Assembly (NCBI GenBank): GCA_026707325.1
Contig: JAPOXA010000075.1
Span: 62,001 to 126,000, forward strand
Source: Acidobacteriota bacterium
GTDB lineage: Bacteria > Acidobacteriota > Thermoanaerobaculia > Multivoradales > Multivoraceae
DNA length: 64,000 nucleotides
Direction of reading: 5' to 3'
Shown in pieces: positions 16,498-26,122 of the stretch. Position 1 is the first letter of the stretch, and every line of letters begins with the position of its first letter. The position numbers were made by a program, and so were the translations under genes. Under the pieces are notes generated by a model that saw only the letters and a program-made list of their open reading frames with translations, had not been told where the DNA came from and did not search any database.

Positions 16498-18228
16498 ATG
16501 GAGGGAGCCTCGGGCAGCGGGCAAGGGTGGCGATGCATCGCAGCGCCGACCTGGCAGCGGGGTGTGCTCTGGGCCCTCCTGCTCGCGCTGGCGGCCGGCG
16601 CGGCCGTCTTCGACCCGTCCGACTGGCCCTACACGGTGGGCGACGAGGGCGTCTACGCGATGCAGGCCCAGAGCTTCGCGTTCGACTTCGACCGGCGTTA
16701 CGAAGAAGCCGACTTTCGGCGCTACCAGCGGTTGACGGGCAAGGTGCCCGACCCGCTGATTCTGCAGAGCGTCGATGGCGGCGCCACGCTCGTTTACGCC
16801 AAGCCGGCCTTCTACTCGCTGTACCTGGCTCCGTTCGTCCGCGTGGCGCCGCAGCGAGGGCCGATCCTGGCGAACCTGCTGTTGGTTCTCCTTTCGGCGT
16901 TGCTGCTCGACTGCCTGCTGGCCACCCGGATCGGCGCCGACGGACCGTTGGTGGCGGCCTTCCTGCTCTTCTTCTCGGTCACCTTCGGTCATGTGTTCTG
17001 GATCCATGCGGACCTCTTCTACCTGGTCGTCACGGCGCTGGGGCTCTGTTGCCTGGATCCCTGGTTCGAGGGCAGGGAACTCCCTGCGGCGCGGCTGGCG
17101 TCCGGGGGCGCCCTCCTGGCGGTCGCGGGGGCCGGCCGGCCGTTCTACTTGGCGGTGCTGGCGGCCGTGCTGGTGGCTGCGGCGCCGACGCTTCGCCGGA
17201 GCTGGGGCCGTCGATCGGCGGCTTTGGCGGCGGGCGGCGCGATGCTGCTGCTTCTCGGTTCAGCCTGGTTCCACCGCGCGAGCGGCGGCGCCTGGACTCC
17301 CTACGTGAGCGAACGGCAGGGGTTCAGCAGCGCGACTGGCTACCCGGACGTCGACTTCGACCGGGGACGCTGGTCCGAGTTCCTCGCGGTTCGCGGGGAC
17401 GCATCGTGGGTTCGGGAGGGGTTCCTGCTGCCGGAGCTGGATCTGGCTCTCCTGGGCCACAACCTGGTCTACGCGCTGATCGGCCGGAGCATCGGCATCG
17501 TCCCGTACTTCCTGCCGCTTCTTCTTGCCTGCGCCTGCCTGCGGCCGGGGTCGCGGCGCCGCTGGCTGCTTCTCGGCATCGCCGTCGGGCTCCTGGCCTT
17601 CCTGATCAAGAACCCGTACAACTTCTACGGCGGCGCGGGAGCGATCGCGAACCGCTGGTTCCTGCCCCTCTACGCGGCCTGCTGGTTCCTGATCGAGCGG
17701 CCGCCGTCCAGGCGCTGGCTTGCGGCCATGTCGGCGGCAGCGGCGCTGTTCGTCCTGCCGCTGTGGCGGACGGCCGCCTCCTTCCCACTGGAGATCGATC
17801 CAGGGCACGAAGCCCGGCGGCTGCGCTACGTGTCGGCGACGGCCAAGGGCCTCCTGCCGCTCGAAACGTCCCAGATTCACCTGGGGTCGGCCCCGGCGGA
17901 CATTCAGCACGGCGATCTGCGAGTCCGGCTGATCGGCAATGGTGTCTGGCCCCACGGTCCGGAGGGGATCCGCTACCGGCCGTCCGCCGACGGCGAGCTC
18001 CTGGTCGGTTCGCCGGTGCGGCTGGCCCGTCTGACGGTGACCCTGGCGCCTGTCGCCGAGGGTATGGATCAGGCAACGACGCGCCATGTCCTCGAGCGGC
18101 CGGCCCGTATCGCCCGGCATCGCTACTGGTACGGGGGGATTCCGCTGAACTACTACCGCCTGCGCTTGCCGGAGATGTCGGGAGGGGACCGGGAGGTCTC
18201 CCTGACGGCGGAGTTCGACTGGCGGTAA
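16498..18228 (+). CDS. Polytopic membrane protein, GT-C (family 39/83-like) glycosyltransferase fold
   Basis: Multi-pass inner-membrane protein with about 9-10 hydrophobic segments. The first periplasmic loop has 'YTVGDEGVYAMQAQSFAFD', which matches the acidic (D/E) loop of lipid-phosphate-dependent GT-C enzymes such as PMT/ArnT relatives. Later segments include 'NRWFLPLYAACWFLI'. The last 130 residues or so are soluble and beta-rich. The transferred sugar and acceptor are unknown. The track start is a TTG at 16447. I prefer the ATG at 16498, but neither start has a convincing ribosome site. It could equally be an uncharacterised membrane protein that keeps only the fold. Confidence 0.65.
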   Translation: MEGASGSGQGWRCIAAPTWQRGVLWALLLALAAGAAVFDPSDWPYTVGDEGVYAMQAQSFAFDFDRRYEEADFRRYQRLTGKVPDPLILQSVDGGATLVYAKPAFYSLYLAPFVRVAPQRGPILANLLLVLLSALLLDCLLATRIGADGPLVAAFLLFFSVTFGHVFWIHADLFYLVVTALGLCCLDPWFEGRELPAARLASGGALLAVAGAGRPFYLAVLAAVLVAAAPTLRRSWGRRSAALAAGGAMLLLLGSAWFHRASGGAWTPYVSERQGFSSATGYPDVDFDRGRWSEFLAVRGDASWVREGFLLPELDLALLGHNLVYALIGRSIGIVPYFLPLLLACACLRPGSRRRWLLLGIAVGLLAFLIKNPYNFYGGAGAIANRWFLPLYAACWFLIERPPSRRWLAAMSAAAALFVLPLWRTAASFPLEIDPGHEARRLRYVSATAKGLLPLETSQIHLGSAPADIQHGDLRVRLIGNGVWPHGPEGIRYRPSADGELLVGSPVRLARLTVTLAPVAEGMDQATTRHVLERPARIARHRYWYGGIPLNYYRLRLPEMSGGDREVSLTAEFDWR

Positions 18229-18270
18229 CTCCCGGAGGTTCCCGTCAGCGCGTGTTGGTAGTCTGACGTC

Positions 18271-19080
18271 GTGAGCGGGACTGCAGGGAACCGGGCCGGA
18301 GGGACCGTACGGTGGGCGGTTCCGGTGCTGGCCGTTGCGGCTTTGGCCGCCGCCGCGTCGGCGCAGGATCCGTGCATCGACTGCCACGCCGCCCAGGAAC
18401 TCGACGAAGTGGCGGAAGTTCACCTGCGGCAGTTCCGCGACTCCGCCCACGGCGCGGCCGGCGTATCGTGTGCCGACTGCCATGGCGGCAACACCTCGAC
18501 GTTCGTCGAGTTGCGCGCTCACAAGGGGGTGCTCAACAGCGCCCACCGCGATAGCCCGACCAACCACTGGAACCTGCCGCGGACCTGCGGCCGCTGCCAC
18601 GATGCCGAGTTTCAGGCGTTACAGCAGAGCCCCCACTACACGCTGCTCGAGCGTCAGGTTCGCGCGGCGCCTACCTGCCGCACCTGCCACGGCAGCGTGG
18701 CGGCGCAGTCGCTCGGTGTCGAGGGCGGTCTGCAGGGGCGGTGCAATCGGTGTCATGGGCCAGACGCGGATCACGAGGTCGTCGGCATTCCCGGTGAAGC
18801 GGGTCAGGAAGCTCTGGCGCGAGGCGGCCGCAACCTGGCGCGACTCCGGAGTCTGGGCCGGGAGCGGGCTGGCGTCAGTCGTGCCGTCCTGCGGCTCCGG
18901 GACCCCGCGAGGCGGCATGAAGCAGCCGACGCGCTCTTCGCGATCAACGATTCCTGGGATGAGGCGATCGAAGCCGGGCATGCGTTCCACTGGTCGGACT
19001 GGGAGAGCGCACTCGACGCGATGGAGAAGAGTCTGGCCGAACTCGGTTCGGCGCTCGAGGCCGGCCGCGGCGACCACTGA
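18271..19080 (+). CDS. Secreted pentaheme c-type cytochrome
   Basis: Five CXXCH heme-binding motifs are visible: CIDCH, CADCH, CGRCH, CRTCH and CNRCH. All lie within the first 150 residues or so after an N-terminal signal segment ('AVPVLAVAALAAAASA'). Histidines spaced between them could be distal ligands. The remaining 110 residues lack heme motifs and are helical and charged ('WDEAIEAGHAFHWSDWESALDAMEKSL'). The pattern suits a periplasmic electron carrier related to cytochrome c3/c554/NapC-NrfH-like multiheme proteins, but no subfamily is clear. The start is GTG. No oxidoreductase partner is next to it. Confidence 0.83.
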   Translation: MSGTAGNRAGGTVRWAVPVLAVAALAAAASAQDPCIDCHAAQELDEVAEVHLRQFRDSAHGAAGVSCADCHGGNTSTFVELRAHKGVLNSAHRDSPTNHWNLPRTCGRCHDAEFQALQQSPHYTLLERQVRAAPTCRTCHGSVAAQSLGVEGGLQGRCNRCHGPDADHEVVGIPGEAGQEALARGGRNLARLRSLGRERAGVSRAVLRLRDPARRHEAADALFAINDSWDEAIEAGHAFHWSDWESALDAMEKSLAELGSALEAGRGDH

Positions 19081-19101
19081 GACCCGCGCACCCAGCCGGG
19101 T

Positions 19102-20640
19102 TCAGCCGGGCTCGGATTCCGATTCGCGCAGCGAGCGCATCAGGGACAGCGCCATGAGCGCTCCGACGACGAGGAGGGGCAGCGAGACGACCAGCGTGGC
19201 CGACTGAATGACCCGCAACTGGTCGTTGCCGCCCTCTTGGCCGATGAACATCAACGTGACCGGCAGGATGCCGACCGCGAAGGCCCAGAACAGGCGATGC
19301 CAGCGCGCCGGATGGGTTCCTTCGGGCAGGTTGCGGGTGGCCGAGGCCGCCAGGCAGTAGGACGCGGAGTCGTAGGTCGTGGCGATGAAGACGATCGCCA
19401 CGAGCGCGAAGACGGCGAGGACGAGGGGGCCGAACGGCAGGAAGCCGATGCTCTGGGCGATCGCGGTCTCGCTGCCGGCCTGTGCGGCGATGTCGCGCAC
19501 GGGAAGCGCTCCCGACAGGTCCAGGTGCATGCTGTAGTTGCCGAGCACGGCGTAGAAGAGAGCGCAGCCGAGGGTGCCCAGGACCAGCATGCCGAGAATC
19601 AGTTGCCGCACCGTCCGGCCGCGGGAGATGCGGGTCACGAACAGGCCCATGAAGGGTCCGTAGGCGATCCACCAGGCCCAGTAGAAGACGGTCATGTCCT
19701 CGATGAAGCCGGTACGCGCCACCGGGTCCGTCCAGGTGTTCAGCCGGATGAAGTTCTCGAGCATCAGCCCGATGGAGTTCGTGCCGGTTCGCAGCAGGAA
19801 GTTGGTCGGGCCGACGATCAGGATGAAGGCGAGCAGGACGATCGCGGCGAGGATCGAGCCGTCGGAGAGCGGCTTGATGCCTCGCTCGAGCCCGAGGTAG
19901 ACGCTGGCCGCGAACAGCGTGACGCAGACGAGCAGGATCGTCACCTGAAGGCCGAAGGTCTGTTCGATTCCCAGGACTTCGCTGATGCAGGCAGCCACCA
20001 TCGGCGTTCCGAGTCCCAGTGAAGTGCCCGTGCCGCCGACCAGGGCCAGGATGAACAGGAGGTCCACGACCCGCGCGGGGGGGCGGTCGTAGCCGTCGCG
20101 GCCGATCAGCGCGTGCAGGCCGGTGCTCAGGCGGAGTACCGGCGCGTGCTGCCGGTAGTAGGGGATGGCGATCGCCACGGCCGGGAAGCAGTACAGCGCC
20201 CAGGCCGAGATGCCCCAGTGGAAGATGCCGTAGGTCGCCGCCCATTCGACCGCCTCGGTGGAGTTCGGGGCGAGTTCGAAGGGCGGTTTGTCGAGGTAGG
20301 TCACCCACTCGATCGTCGACCAATAGAGGAGTCCGGCTCCGATGCCGGCGCAGAAGAGCATCGCCATCCAACTGAAGATGTTGAAGTCCGGCCGGCTGTC
20401 TTCGTGGCCGAGCCGTCGCTTGCCGTGGTGGCTGAAGGCGAGCCAGACCAGGAACACAGTGACCGCCAGCGTCGCCCACTGGTAGATGAGGCCGAAGCGC
20501 TCCGTCAGGGACTCGTAGGCCTGGACCACCAGCGCGCCGCCGGCCTGGGGCGCCAGCGCGAGGGGAGCGCAGACCAGGACGATCAGCCCGACGCTGACGC
20601 CGAAGGCGGTGCGGTCGATGCGGGGCGGCCGGGAAGCCAC
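19102..20640 (-). CDS. BCCT family transporter (betaine/carnitine/choline type)
   Basis: Twelve-helix secondary transporter of 512 residues, the family's normal length. The diagnostic segment 'VFYWAWWIAYGPFMGLFVTRISRGRT' (about residues 325-350) contains the aromatic box and the conserved Gly/Phe/Arg loop. 'GIFHWGISAWALY' and 'FLATTYDSASYCLAA'-like late helices fit too. The family imports quaternary ammonium compounds such as glycine betaine, coupled to Na+ or H+. The start lies 4 bases after the lysK stop, so it seems to be the last gene of the LysW operon. That is an odd place for an osmolyte transporter and may hint at a different substrate. Confidence 0.9.
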   Translation of the reverse strand: MASRPPRIDRTAFGVSVGLIVLVCAPLALAPQAGGALVVQAYESLTERFGLIYQWATLAVTVFLVWLAFSHHGKRRLGHEDSRPDFNIFSWMAMLFCAGIGAGLLYWSTIEWVTYLDKPPFELAPNSTEAVEWAATYGIFHWGISAWALYCFPAVAIAIPYYRQHAPVLRLSTGLHALIGRDGYDRPPARVVDLLFILALVGGTGTSLGLGTPMVAACISEVLGIEQTFGLQVTILLVCVTLFAASVYLGLERGIKPLSDGSILAAIVLLAFILIVGPTNFLLRTGTNSIGLMLENFIRLNTWTDPVARTGFIEDMTVFYWAWWIAYGPFMGLFVTRISRGRTVRQLILGMLVLGTLGCALFYAVLGNYSMHLDLSGALPVRDIAAQAGSETAIAQSIGFLPFGPLVLAVFALVAIVFIATTYDSASYCLAASATRNLPEGTHPARWHRLFWAFAVGILPVTLMFIGQEGGNDQLRVIQSATLVVSLPLLVVGALMALSLMRSLRESESEPG

Positions 20641-20644
20641 GCGG

Positions 20645-21889
20645 TCAGCCGGCTACCGGCATGGCCGCGGCGAGATTCCTCAGTGCAAGTTCCACGGTGT
20701 CGACCGCCAGCAGGTACTCGTTCAGATCCAGGTGCTCTTCGGGTGTGTGGTCGAGTGTACTGTCCCCCGGGCCGTAGGCAAGGATGGGACAGCGCCAGAC
20801 CGGCCAGACGATGTTCATGTCGCAGGTGCCGGTCTTGACGACGAACTTCGGCGCGACGTCCGGAGCCCCGACCGCGCGGATGGCGGCGAGGAACGCGCGG
20901 ACCAGGGGCGAGTGCCGGTCGGCCCGGACCCCGACTTCGTAGCCGCGCAGGCTGAGCTCCAGGCCGGCGTGCCCCTGCTCGCAGCGGATCGTGCCGGTGG
21001 CGCGCTCCGGGTCGAGGTCCGAGAACAGCGGCCCGTCGATGTCCGCCGCCGCGCCGCCGAACCAGTTCGTCAGTTCGTCGACCAGCGCGGAGACGACGAA
21101 ATCGACGGGGAGCCTCAGCCCGTAGTCGGCGCGCACGGTGTCGTAGAGACCGTCGCTGGTCGTCCCGATCGAGCGCAGGCTGGGCAGTACCCGCTCGAAC
21201 GGTGTCCGGCCGCCGTGGCGCTCGGCCACCTGCTCCAGGCGCCGCCAGAGATCGAACGCGGTGATGCCGACGCCGACCTCCGGGCCGGCGGTGTGGCTGC
21301 TCGGCCGCCGGGCCATCAGGTCGATCAGCAGGCGTCCCTTGTAGCCGAGGGTCACCCGGTGCCAGTGGCTGGGTTCGCCGATGATGCAGAAGTCGGGCGC
21401 GGGTTCGTCGCGGCCGTTCAGCCGCTTCAGCAGGAAGTGGGCGCCGCGGGAACTCGCCGCCTCCTCTTCCGTCGCGCCGGCGACGATCACCCGCAGGTCG
21501 TGGGCGCGGGCCCAGTCTCCGCCGAGCCGGGCCGCCGCCGCCACGAAGCTGGCGAGCGGTCCCTTCGCGTCGACCGAACCCCGGCCATGCAGGATGCCGT
21601 GAGGCGATCCGTCGTCCTCGATCCGGACCGGGATGTTCCCCGGCACCGTGTCGATGTGCCCGAGCAGGACGACCAGATGGGAGGCCGTGGGATCGCCCAG
21701 TTCGCCGACGGCGTTCAGCGCGCCGTCGACGTGGCAGCGTTCGAGGCCGCGCGCGGCCATCTGTTCGGCCAGCCAGCCGCTGGCGGCCGCCTCGTGCCGG
21801 GACAGCGACGGCACCGCGACGAGTCCCCGTACCAGTTCGATCTCGGCGCGGTGGCGGCCGGCGTCGATAGCCCCGGTGTCCACGGTCAT
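20645..21889 (-). CDS. lysK: M20-family amino-group carrier hydrolase (LysK-type)
   Basis: Metallopeptidase-fold enzyme. In this context it should cleave the final product (lysine or ornithine) from the LysW carrier. The M20 metal site is recognisable: '[13 protein letters not shown]' (His/Asp), '[14 protein letters not shown]' (bridging Asp), '[13 protein letters not shown]' (catalytic Glu pair) and later '[11 protein letters not shown]'. Length is 414 residues, a little longer than typical LysK proteins. The start ATG overlaps the lysJ stop (ATGA). Taken alone it could be called ArgE/DapE-like; the operon decides the assignment. Confidence 0.85.
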   Translation of the reverse strand: MTVDTGAIDAGRHRAEIELVRGLVAVPSLSRHEAAASGWLAEQMAARGLERCHVDGALNAVGELGDPTASHLVVLLGHIDTVPGNIPVRIEDDGSPHGILHGRGSVDAKGPLASFVAAAARLGGDWARAHDLRVIVAGATEEEAASSRGAHFLLKRLNGRDEPAPDFCIIGEPSHWHRVTLGYKGRLLIDLMARRPSSHTAGPEVGVGITAFDLWRRLEQVAERHGGRTPFERVLPSLRSIGTTSDGLYDTVRADYGLRLPVDFVVSALVDELTNWFGGAAADIDGPLFSDLDPERATGTIRCEQGHAGLELSLRGYEVGVRADRHSPLVRAFLAAIRAVGAPDVAPKFVVKTGTCDMNIVWPVWRCPILAYGPGDSTLDHTPEEHLDLNEYLLAVDTVELALRNLAAAMPVAG

Positions 21890-23115
21890 TCTCCTCCGAG
21901 CACGGCCTGAATCGCTTCGGCGCCGCGTTCGAGTTCCTCTTCGGTGACGGTCAGCGGCGGCAGCAGGCGGATCACGTTCGGACCAGCGGGCAGGGCCAGG
22001 ATCCGGTGTTCCGTAGCGAGGCGGGCGATGTGGCGTCCCGCGCGTTCACGCAGGACGACACCGATCATCAGGCCGCGTCCCCGGACTTCCCGAACCCGCG
22101 GGTTCGAGGCGAACCGGCTCCTGAGGGAACCGGCGAAACGTCCGCCCATCGCCGCCGCCCTCTCGGGCAGATCGAGACGTCGGAGCGTCTCGACCACGGC
22201 CAGGCCGGCCGCGCAGGCGAGCGGGTTGCCGCCGTAGGTCGAGCCGTGGCTGCCGGGGCGGAGCGCCTCGGCGACCCGGCCGCCGTAGGCGATGGCTCCG
22301 AGCGGGAAGCCGCTGCCGATGCCCTTCGCCATCGCCATCAGGTCGGGCTCGAGTCCGGGCGTGTGCTGATGGGCGAACCAGTTGCCGCAACGGCCGAAAC
22401 CCGTTTGCACCTCGTCGAGAATGAGCAGGGCGCCGTGCCGGTCGCAGGCGCGGCGCGCGGCCAGGAGGAGATCGTCGCCGAGCACGTTGACGCCGCCTTC
22501 GCCCTGCACGGGTTCGAGGACGACCGCGGCCGTCTCTTCAGAGACCGCCTGCTCGATCGCCTCGGCCTCCGGCTGAACGAAGACGGCGTCGTGGAGCAGG
22601 CCGTCGTAGGGCCTGCGGGCCGCGGGGTTCCAGGTCATCGCCAGTGCGCCCAGGGTGCGGCCGTGGAAACTGCTCCGGAGCGCGACCGACTGGCTTCTTC
22701 CCGTGACCAGCGCCGCGAACTTGAGGGCGCCCTCGACGGCCTCCGTGCCGCTGTTGCACAGGAACACGCGGTCGAGCGTTGCGGGCAGGACGGCGGCCAG
22801 CGCCTCGACGTACTCGGCCCGGACGGCGCTCGACACGTTGAGCGGGCAGAAGGTGAGCCGATCCGCCTGGCGCTTGATGGCGTCGACGATCGCCGGGTGG
22901 TTGTAGCCCAGGCAGCAGACGCCGTAGCCCGCGGTCAGATCCAGGTAGCGGTCGCCGTTCTCCGCGATCAGCTCGCAGCCCTCGCCGCGAACGATCGGCG
23001 GAATGGGCCGGCGCGGCGCCCAGGTTCCGAGGCGGCGGTCTTCGACACTGGCTGCGCCGGCCGTGGCGTGGGCCTTCCGGCCCGCGTTTCCGGCATCCGT
23101 TGCGGTGGAGTTCAT
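21886..23115 (-). CDS. lysJ: LysW-semialdehyde aminotransferase (LysJ/ArgD family)
   Basis: Class III PLP aminotransferase, acetylornithine-aminotransferase branch, that would aminate the carrier-bound semialdehyde using glutamate. Motifs are '[17 protein letters not shown]', '[15 protein letters not shown]', '[13 protein letters not shown]', '[13 protein letters not shown]' and the PLP lysine in '[15 protein letters not shown]'. The track ORF extends to 24033, but those extra 305 codons are antisense or out-of-frame sequence across lysZ. I start at the ATG that overlaps the lysZ stop (ATGA), which gives 409 residues, the normal size. Confidence 0.92.
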   Translation of the reverse strand: MNSTATDAGNAGRKAHATAGAASVEDRRLGTWAPRRPIPPIVRGEGCELIAENGDRYLDLTAGYGVCCLGYNHPAIVDAIKRQADRLTFCPLNVSSAVRAEYVEALAAVLPATLDRVFLCNSGTEAVEGALKFAALVTGRSQSVALRSSFHGRTLGALAMTWNPAARRPYDGLLHDAVFVQPEAEAIEQAVSEETAAVVLEPVQGEGGVNVLGDDLLLAARRACDRHGALLILDEVQTGFGRCGNWFAHQHTPGLEPDLMAMAKGIGSGFPLGAIAYGGRVAEALRPGSHGSTYGGNPLACAAGLAVVETLRRLDLPERAAAMGGRFAGSLRSRFASNPRVREVRGRGLMIGVVLRERAGRHIARLATEHRILALPAGPNVIRLLPPLTVTEEELERGAEAIQAVLGGE

Positions 23116-24014
23116 CGCGGTTCCTCCTGCCCGTTCGCCGGCCTGACGACGATGTGAGTACCCGCGCCGTCGAGGGCCGCCTTCACGGGCCGTTCGACCC
23201 GGCCGTCGGCGAAGATGACCCGGTCGAGTCCGCCGCGGAGGGCCTCGGCGGCGCCGAGCACCTTCTTCTTCATCCGGTCTTCCGCTGCGGCCGCCAGAGG
23301 TTCGAGCCCGGAGTCGGGAGCGGCCCCCGAGAGCGCGTGGCGGCCGACTTCGAAGCGGCGAATCAGCGAGTCTTCGTCGGGGAAGTCGGCGAGCAGTCCC
23401 GCGGCGCCCGAGAGATAGACCAGGGTTGGGGCGCCCAGGGCAGAAGCGACCGCGGCGGCGGCGCGGTCGCCGTCCACGTTCACGGCTTCGCCGTCGAAAG
23501 AGGCGCCCGGGGGCGTCAGGACCGGCAGGTAGCCGCCGTCGAGCAGCAGGCGCAGAAGTTCTCCGTTCACCTTCTCGACGGTGCCGGTCCAGTCGTCGCG
23601 CAGCACCATTCGGCGGCCGCCGTGCCGGATGCGCAGCCTGTCCTTGCGGCGCCCCTCGAACAGCCGGCCGTCGAGTCCGGACAGCCCGACTGCTGGAATG
23701 CCCTGGCGCTGCAGAAGCTCGACCCAGCGCTTGTTCAGCAGGCCGCAGTAGACCATCTCGAAGATCTCGAGCGTGCGGCGGTCCGTCCGGCGGCTGCTGT
23801 AACCGCTCTCGCCGGTCACGAACTGCGGCGGGTGTCCCAACTGCTCGGCGACCTCGTTCGTCGTCTCGGCGCCGCCGTGAACCAGGACGACGAGCCGGCC
23901 GGCTCGCCACAGGGATCCGACGTCGGCGGCGATGGCCTCCACGTCGAGCGCCTTGCCGCCGCCGGCCTTGATCACGAGCGGCTCGCCGCTGGCGTTCGGA
24001 GTGGGATCGGACAT
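23112..24014 (-). CDS. lysZ: LysW-aminoadipate/glutamate kinase (LysZ, amino-acid kinase family)
   Basis: Phosphorylates the side-chain carboxylate of the carrier-bound substrate, like N-acetylglutamate kinase (ArgB). Motifs are 'VIKAGGGKALD' near the N-terminus (Lys plus Gly loop), 'VVLVHGGAETTNEVAEQLG', 'FVTGESGYSSRRTDRRTLEIFEMVYCG' (the arginine-rich LysZ signature in place of ArgB's) and 'NVDGDRAAAAVASALGA'. Length is 300 residues. It is preceded by a 113-base spacer with two hairpins, the largest gap inside the operon. Confidence 0.9.
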   Translation of the reverse strand: MSDPTPNASGEPLVIKAGGGKALDVEAIAADVGSLWRAGRLVVLVHGGAETTNEVAEQLGHPPQFVTGESGYSSRRTDRRTLEIFEMVYCGLLNKRWVELLQRQGIPAVGLSGLDGRLFEGRRKDRLRIRHGGRRMVLRDDWTGTVEKVNGELLRLLLDGGYLPVLTPPGASFDGEAVNVDGDRAAAAVASALGAPTLVYLSGAAGLLADFPDEDSLIRRFEVGRHALSGAAPDSGLEPLAAAAEDRMKKKVLGAAEALRGGLDRVIFADGRVERPVKAALDGAGTHIVVRPANGQEEPR

Positions 24015-24028
24015 GGGCTTCTAGCGCC

Positions 24029-24129
24029 GCCAAACCTGGCGCAAGCGCCGTGTTTGGCCCCAGCCCCCACCTCTCCAGGAGCTTGCGCCTCGTAACTCAC
24101 TGCGTTGCGTTTCCACGGCGCAAGCTCCT
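24029..24129. repeat. Two palindromic elements between lysY and lysZ
   Basis: Bases 24029-24058 form a stem GCCAAAC..GGCGC-AA-GCGCC..GTTTGGC with one mismatched and one wobble pair in the middle. Bases 24077-24089 (AGGAGCTTGCGCC) and 24117-24129 (GGCGCAAGCTCCT) form a perfect 13-base inverted repeat with a 27-base loop, and the outer arm runs into the lysY stop codon. The motif GGCGCAAGC occurs in both elements. They fill nearly all of the only sizeable gap in the operon. Possible roles are partial termination, RNA processing or a REP-like dispersed repeat. Only the symmetry is seen. Confidence 0.6.
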
Positions 24130-25210
24130 AGACGGGGTGAAGGCCGAGGAAGTCGAGGCCCCGGGTTTCTTCGTACCCGCACATCAGGTTGGCGCACTGG
24201 ACCGCGTTGCCGGCCGCCCCCTTCATCAGGTTGTCGACGGCGCAGATGACGACCAGGCGCCCTGTCTTCGGATCCAGGTCGAAACCGACCTCGGCGTGAT
24301 TGCTGCCGGCGAGGATCTTCGGCTCGGGATAGCGATGGATGCCGCGGCGGTCCTTGACCAGGCGCACGAAGGGATGCTGCCGGCAGAAGGAACGGTAGGT
24401 TCGGAAGAGTTCCCGTTCGGCGACTCTTTTGTCCGTCGCGTCGGCAAGGAAGATGTGGCTGGTCGCGAGAACGCCACGCACCATCTCGACCGCCGTTACC
24501 GAGAGGTGGACGTTGCCGGCGACGTCGACGCCGCGGCCGGCGAACGCCTGCTCGACCTCGGCGGTATGCCGGTGGCCCGTCGGCCGGAAGCTGCGAACGA
24601 CACCCGACCGCTCCGGGTGGTGGGAGGCATCCGACGACGACGCGCCGCCTTCGCTGCTGCCGACTTTCAGCTCGGTGACGACGCCCCGGCTCCAGTCGAC
24701 GAGATCGTTCTCCACGGGTCCAGGTTCGAGCAGTGGAAGCAGACCGAGCAGGGTCGCGGTTGCGTTGCATCCGACACCGCTCGCGAGGTCGGCGCCGGCC
24801 ACTGCCTCGCGGTCCAGCTCGGGCAGGCCGTACACGAAGCGGTCGAGCCACTCCGGCGCGACATGGGGATCGCCGTACCAGTCCTCCCATGCTTCGGCCG
24901 AACGAAGCCGGAAGTCGGCCGAGAGATCGACGACCTTCGGTGCGAGTTCGGAGTAGAGGTCGATGTCCCTGGCCGCGTTGCCGTGCGGCAGGCAGAGGAA
25001 GAGCAGGTCGCAGCGCTCGAGTTCGTCCACGGTGGAGAAGCGCAGATCGGTGTGACCGCGCAGGTTCGGGTGGGTGAAGTGCACGAAGGAGCCGGCGAGC
25101 CGGCGTGACGTGACCTGCGCGACCTCGAACTCGGGATGGCCGAGCAGCAGCCGCAGCAACTCGCCGCCGGCGTAGCCCGATCCGCCGACGATCGATGCGC
25201 CGACAGTCAC
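24128..25210 (-). CDS. lysY: LysW-aminoadipyl/glutamyl-phosphate reductase (LysY, ArgC family)
   Basis: NADPH-dependent reduction of the carrier-bound acyl phosphate to the semialdehyde. The N-terminal Rossmann loop is '[22 protein letters not shown]'. The catalytic cysteine sits in '[14 protein letters not shown]', the LysY form of ArgC's 'PGCYPT'. '[19 protein letters not shown]' and '[14 protein letters not shown]' are conserved substrate/NADP elements. At 360 residues it is normal. Its start overlaps the lysX stop by 4 bases. Confidence 0.92.
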   Translation of the reverse strand: MTVGASIVGGSGYAGGELLRLLLGHPEFEVAQVTSRRLAGSFVHFTHPNLRGHTDLRFSTVDELERCDLLFLCLPHGNAARDIDLYSELAPKVVDLSADFRLRSAEAWEDWYGDPHVAPEWLDRFVYGLPELDREAVAGADLASGVGCNATATLLGLLPLLEPGPVENDLVDWSRGVVTELKVGSSEGGASSSDASHHPERSGVVRSFRPTGHRHTAEVEQAFAGRGVDVAGNVHLSVTAVEMVRGVLATSHIFLADATDKRVAERELFRTYRSFCRQHPFVRLVKDRRGIHRYPEPKILAGSNHAEVGFDLDPKTGRLVVICAVDNLMKGAAGNAVQCANLMCGYEETRGLDFLGLHPV

Positions 25211-26112
25211 GGAACCTCCGACACCTGGGCCTCCGGTGCCTGGGCCTCGTCCCAGCCAACGGAGGCCACCCGTTCGACGAAGTCGATCATGCGCGCGGGG
25301 ATGTCGACGCCGGTCGGTGCGATCGAGTTGCGGAACTCCATCGTGTGGTTGACTTCCAGCACCAGCAGACCGCGGTCGCGGTCCTCCACCAGGTCGACGG
25401 CCAGCAGGCCCCCGCCGACGGCGCGCGCTGCCCGCCGGCAGAGGTCGTCGATCTCGGGCGTCACCGGGCAGTTCTCCGTGGATGCGCCGCGCGCCGTGTT
25501 GGTGATCCAGTGCGGCGCCCGGCGGTAGATCGCGCAGAGGGTGCGGCCGCCGGCCACGAAGGCGCGGATGTCACGCTCCGGCTTGTCGACGTAGCGTTGC
25601 AGGTAGAAGATCGAGTGCTGGTAGGAGCCGAGCGTGCTCTTGTGCTCGAGCAGCGCCTCGGCGGCGTCCCGGTCATTGATGCGCGCGATCAGGCGGCCCC
25701 AGGATCCGACGGTTGGTTTCATGACGACCGGGTAACCGAGTTCCTCGACCGCGAGCAGGGCCGCCTCGGGCGTCGAGGCCACCCGGGTGTCGGGCGTCGG
25801 CACTGCGGCCGCCTGGAGCAGGCTCGACGTGCGGACCTTGTCGCCGCAATTCTCGATCACGCGGGCGGGGTTGACGGTGGGCATGCCGCGGTCGGCGAGG
25901 ACGCGCAGGTTGGCCAGGGCCCGGCTGTAGCTGAGCGAGCGGTCGAAGACGACATCGAAGTCGAAGGACGGCTCGAGTGCGCTGCTGCCGCCGAGCGCGA
26001 GGACGACCCTTCGGTCGTCGATCAGCTCGACGTCGGCCGCCCGCCGCTCGAGCTCGGCAAACAGCAGCTTCTCTTCGGGCCGGACCCGGCTGTAGAGGAC
26101 TCCGATGCGCAT
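25207..26112 (-). CDS. lysX: LysW-substrate ligase (LysX, ATP-grasp)
   Basis: ATP-grasp ligase that joins the amino group of alpha-aminoadipate (or glutamate in the ArgX variant) to the C-terminal glutamate of LysW. Visible features are the N-terminal '[17 protein letters not shown]', '[16 protein letters not shown]', '[18 protein letters not shown]' and '[23 protein letters not shown]', all hallmarks of the LysX/RimK branch. Length is 301 residues. I cannot settle aminoadipate versus glutamate from motifs alone, so whether the pathway makes lysine or arginine stays open. It follows lysW by 10 bases. Confidence 0.92.
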   Translation of the reverse strand: MRIGVLYSRVRPEEKLLFAELERRAADVELIDDRRVVLALGGSSALEPSFDFDVVFDRSLSYSRALANLRVLADRGMPTVNPARVIENCGDKVRTSSLLQAAAVPTPDTRVASTPEAALLAVEELGYPVVMKPTVGSWGRLIARINDRDAAEALLEHKSTLGSYQHSIFYLQRYVDKPERDIRAFVAGGRTLCAIYRRAPHWITNTARGASTENCPVTPEIDDLCRRAARAVGGGLLAVDLVEDRDRGLLVLEVNHTMEFRNSIAPTGVDIPARMIDFVERVASVGWDEAQAPEAQVSEVP

Positions 26113-26122
26113 TTCGGCTCCG

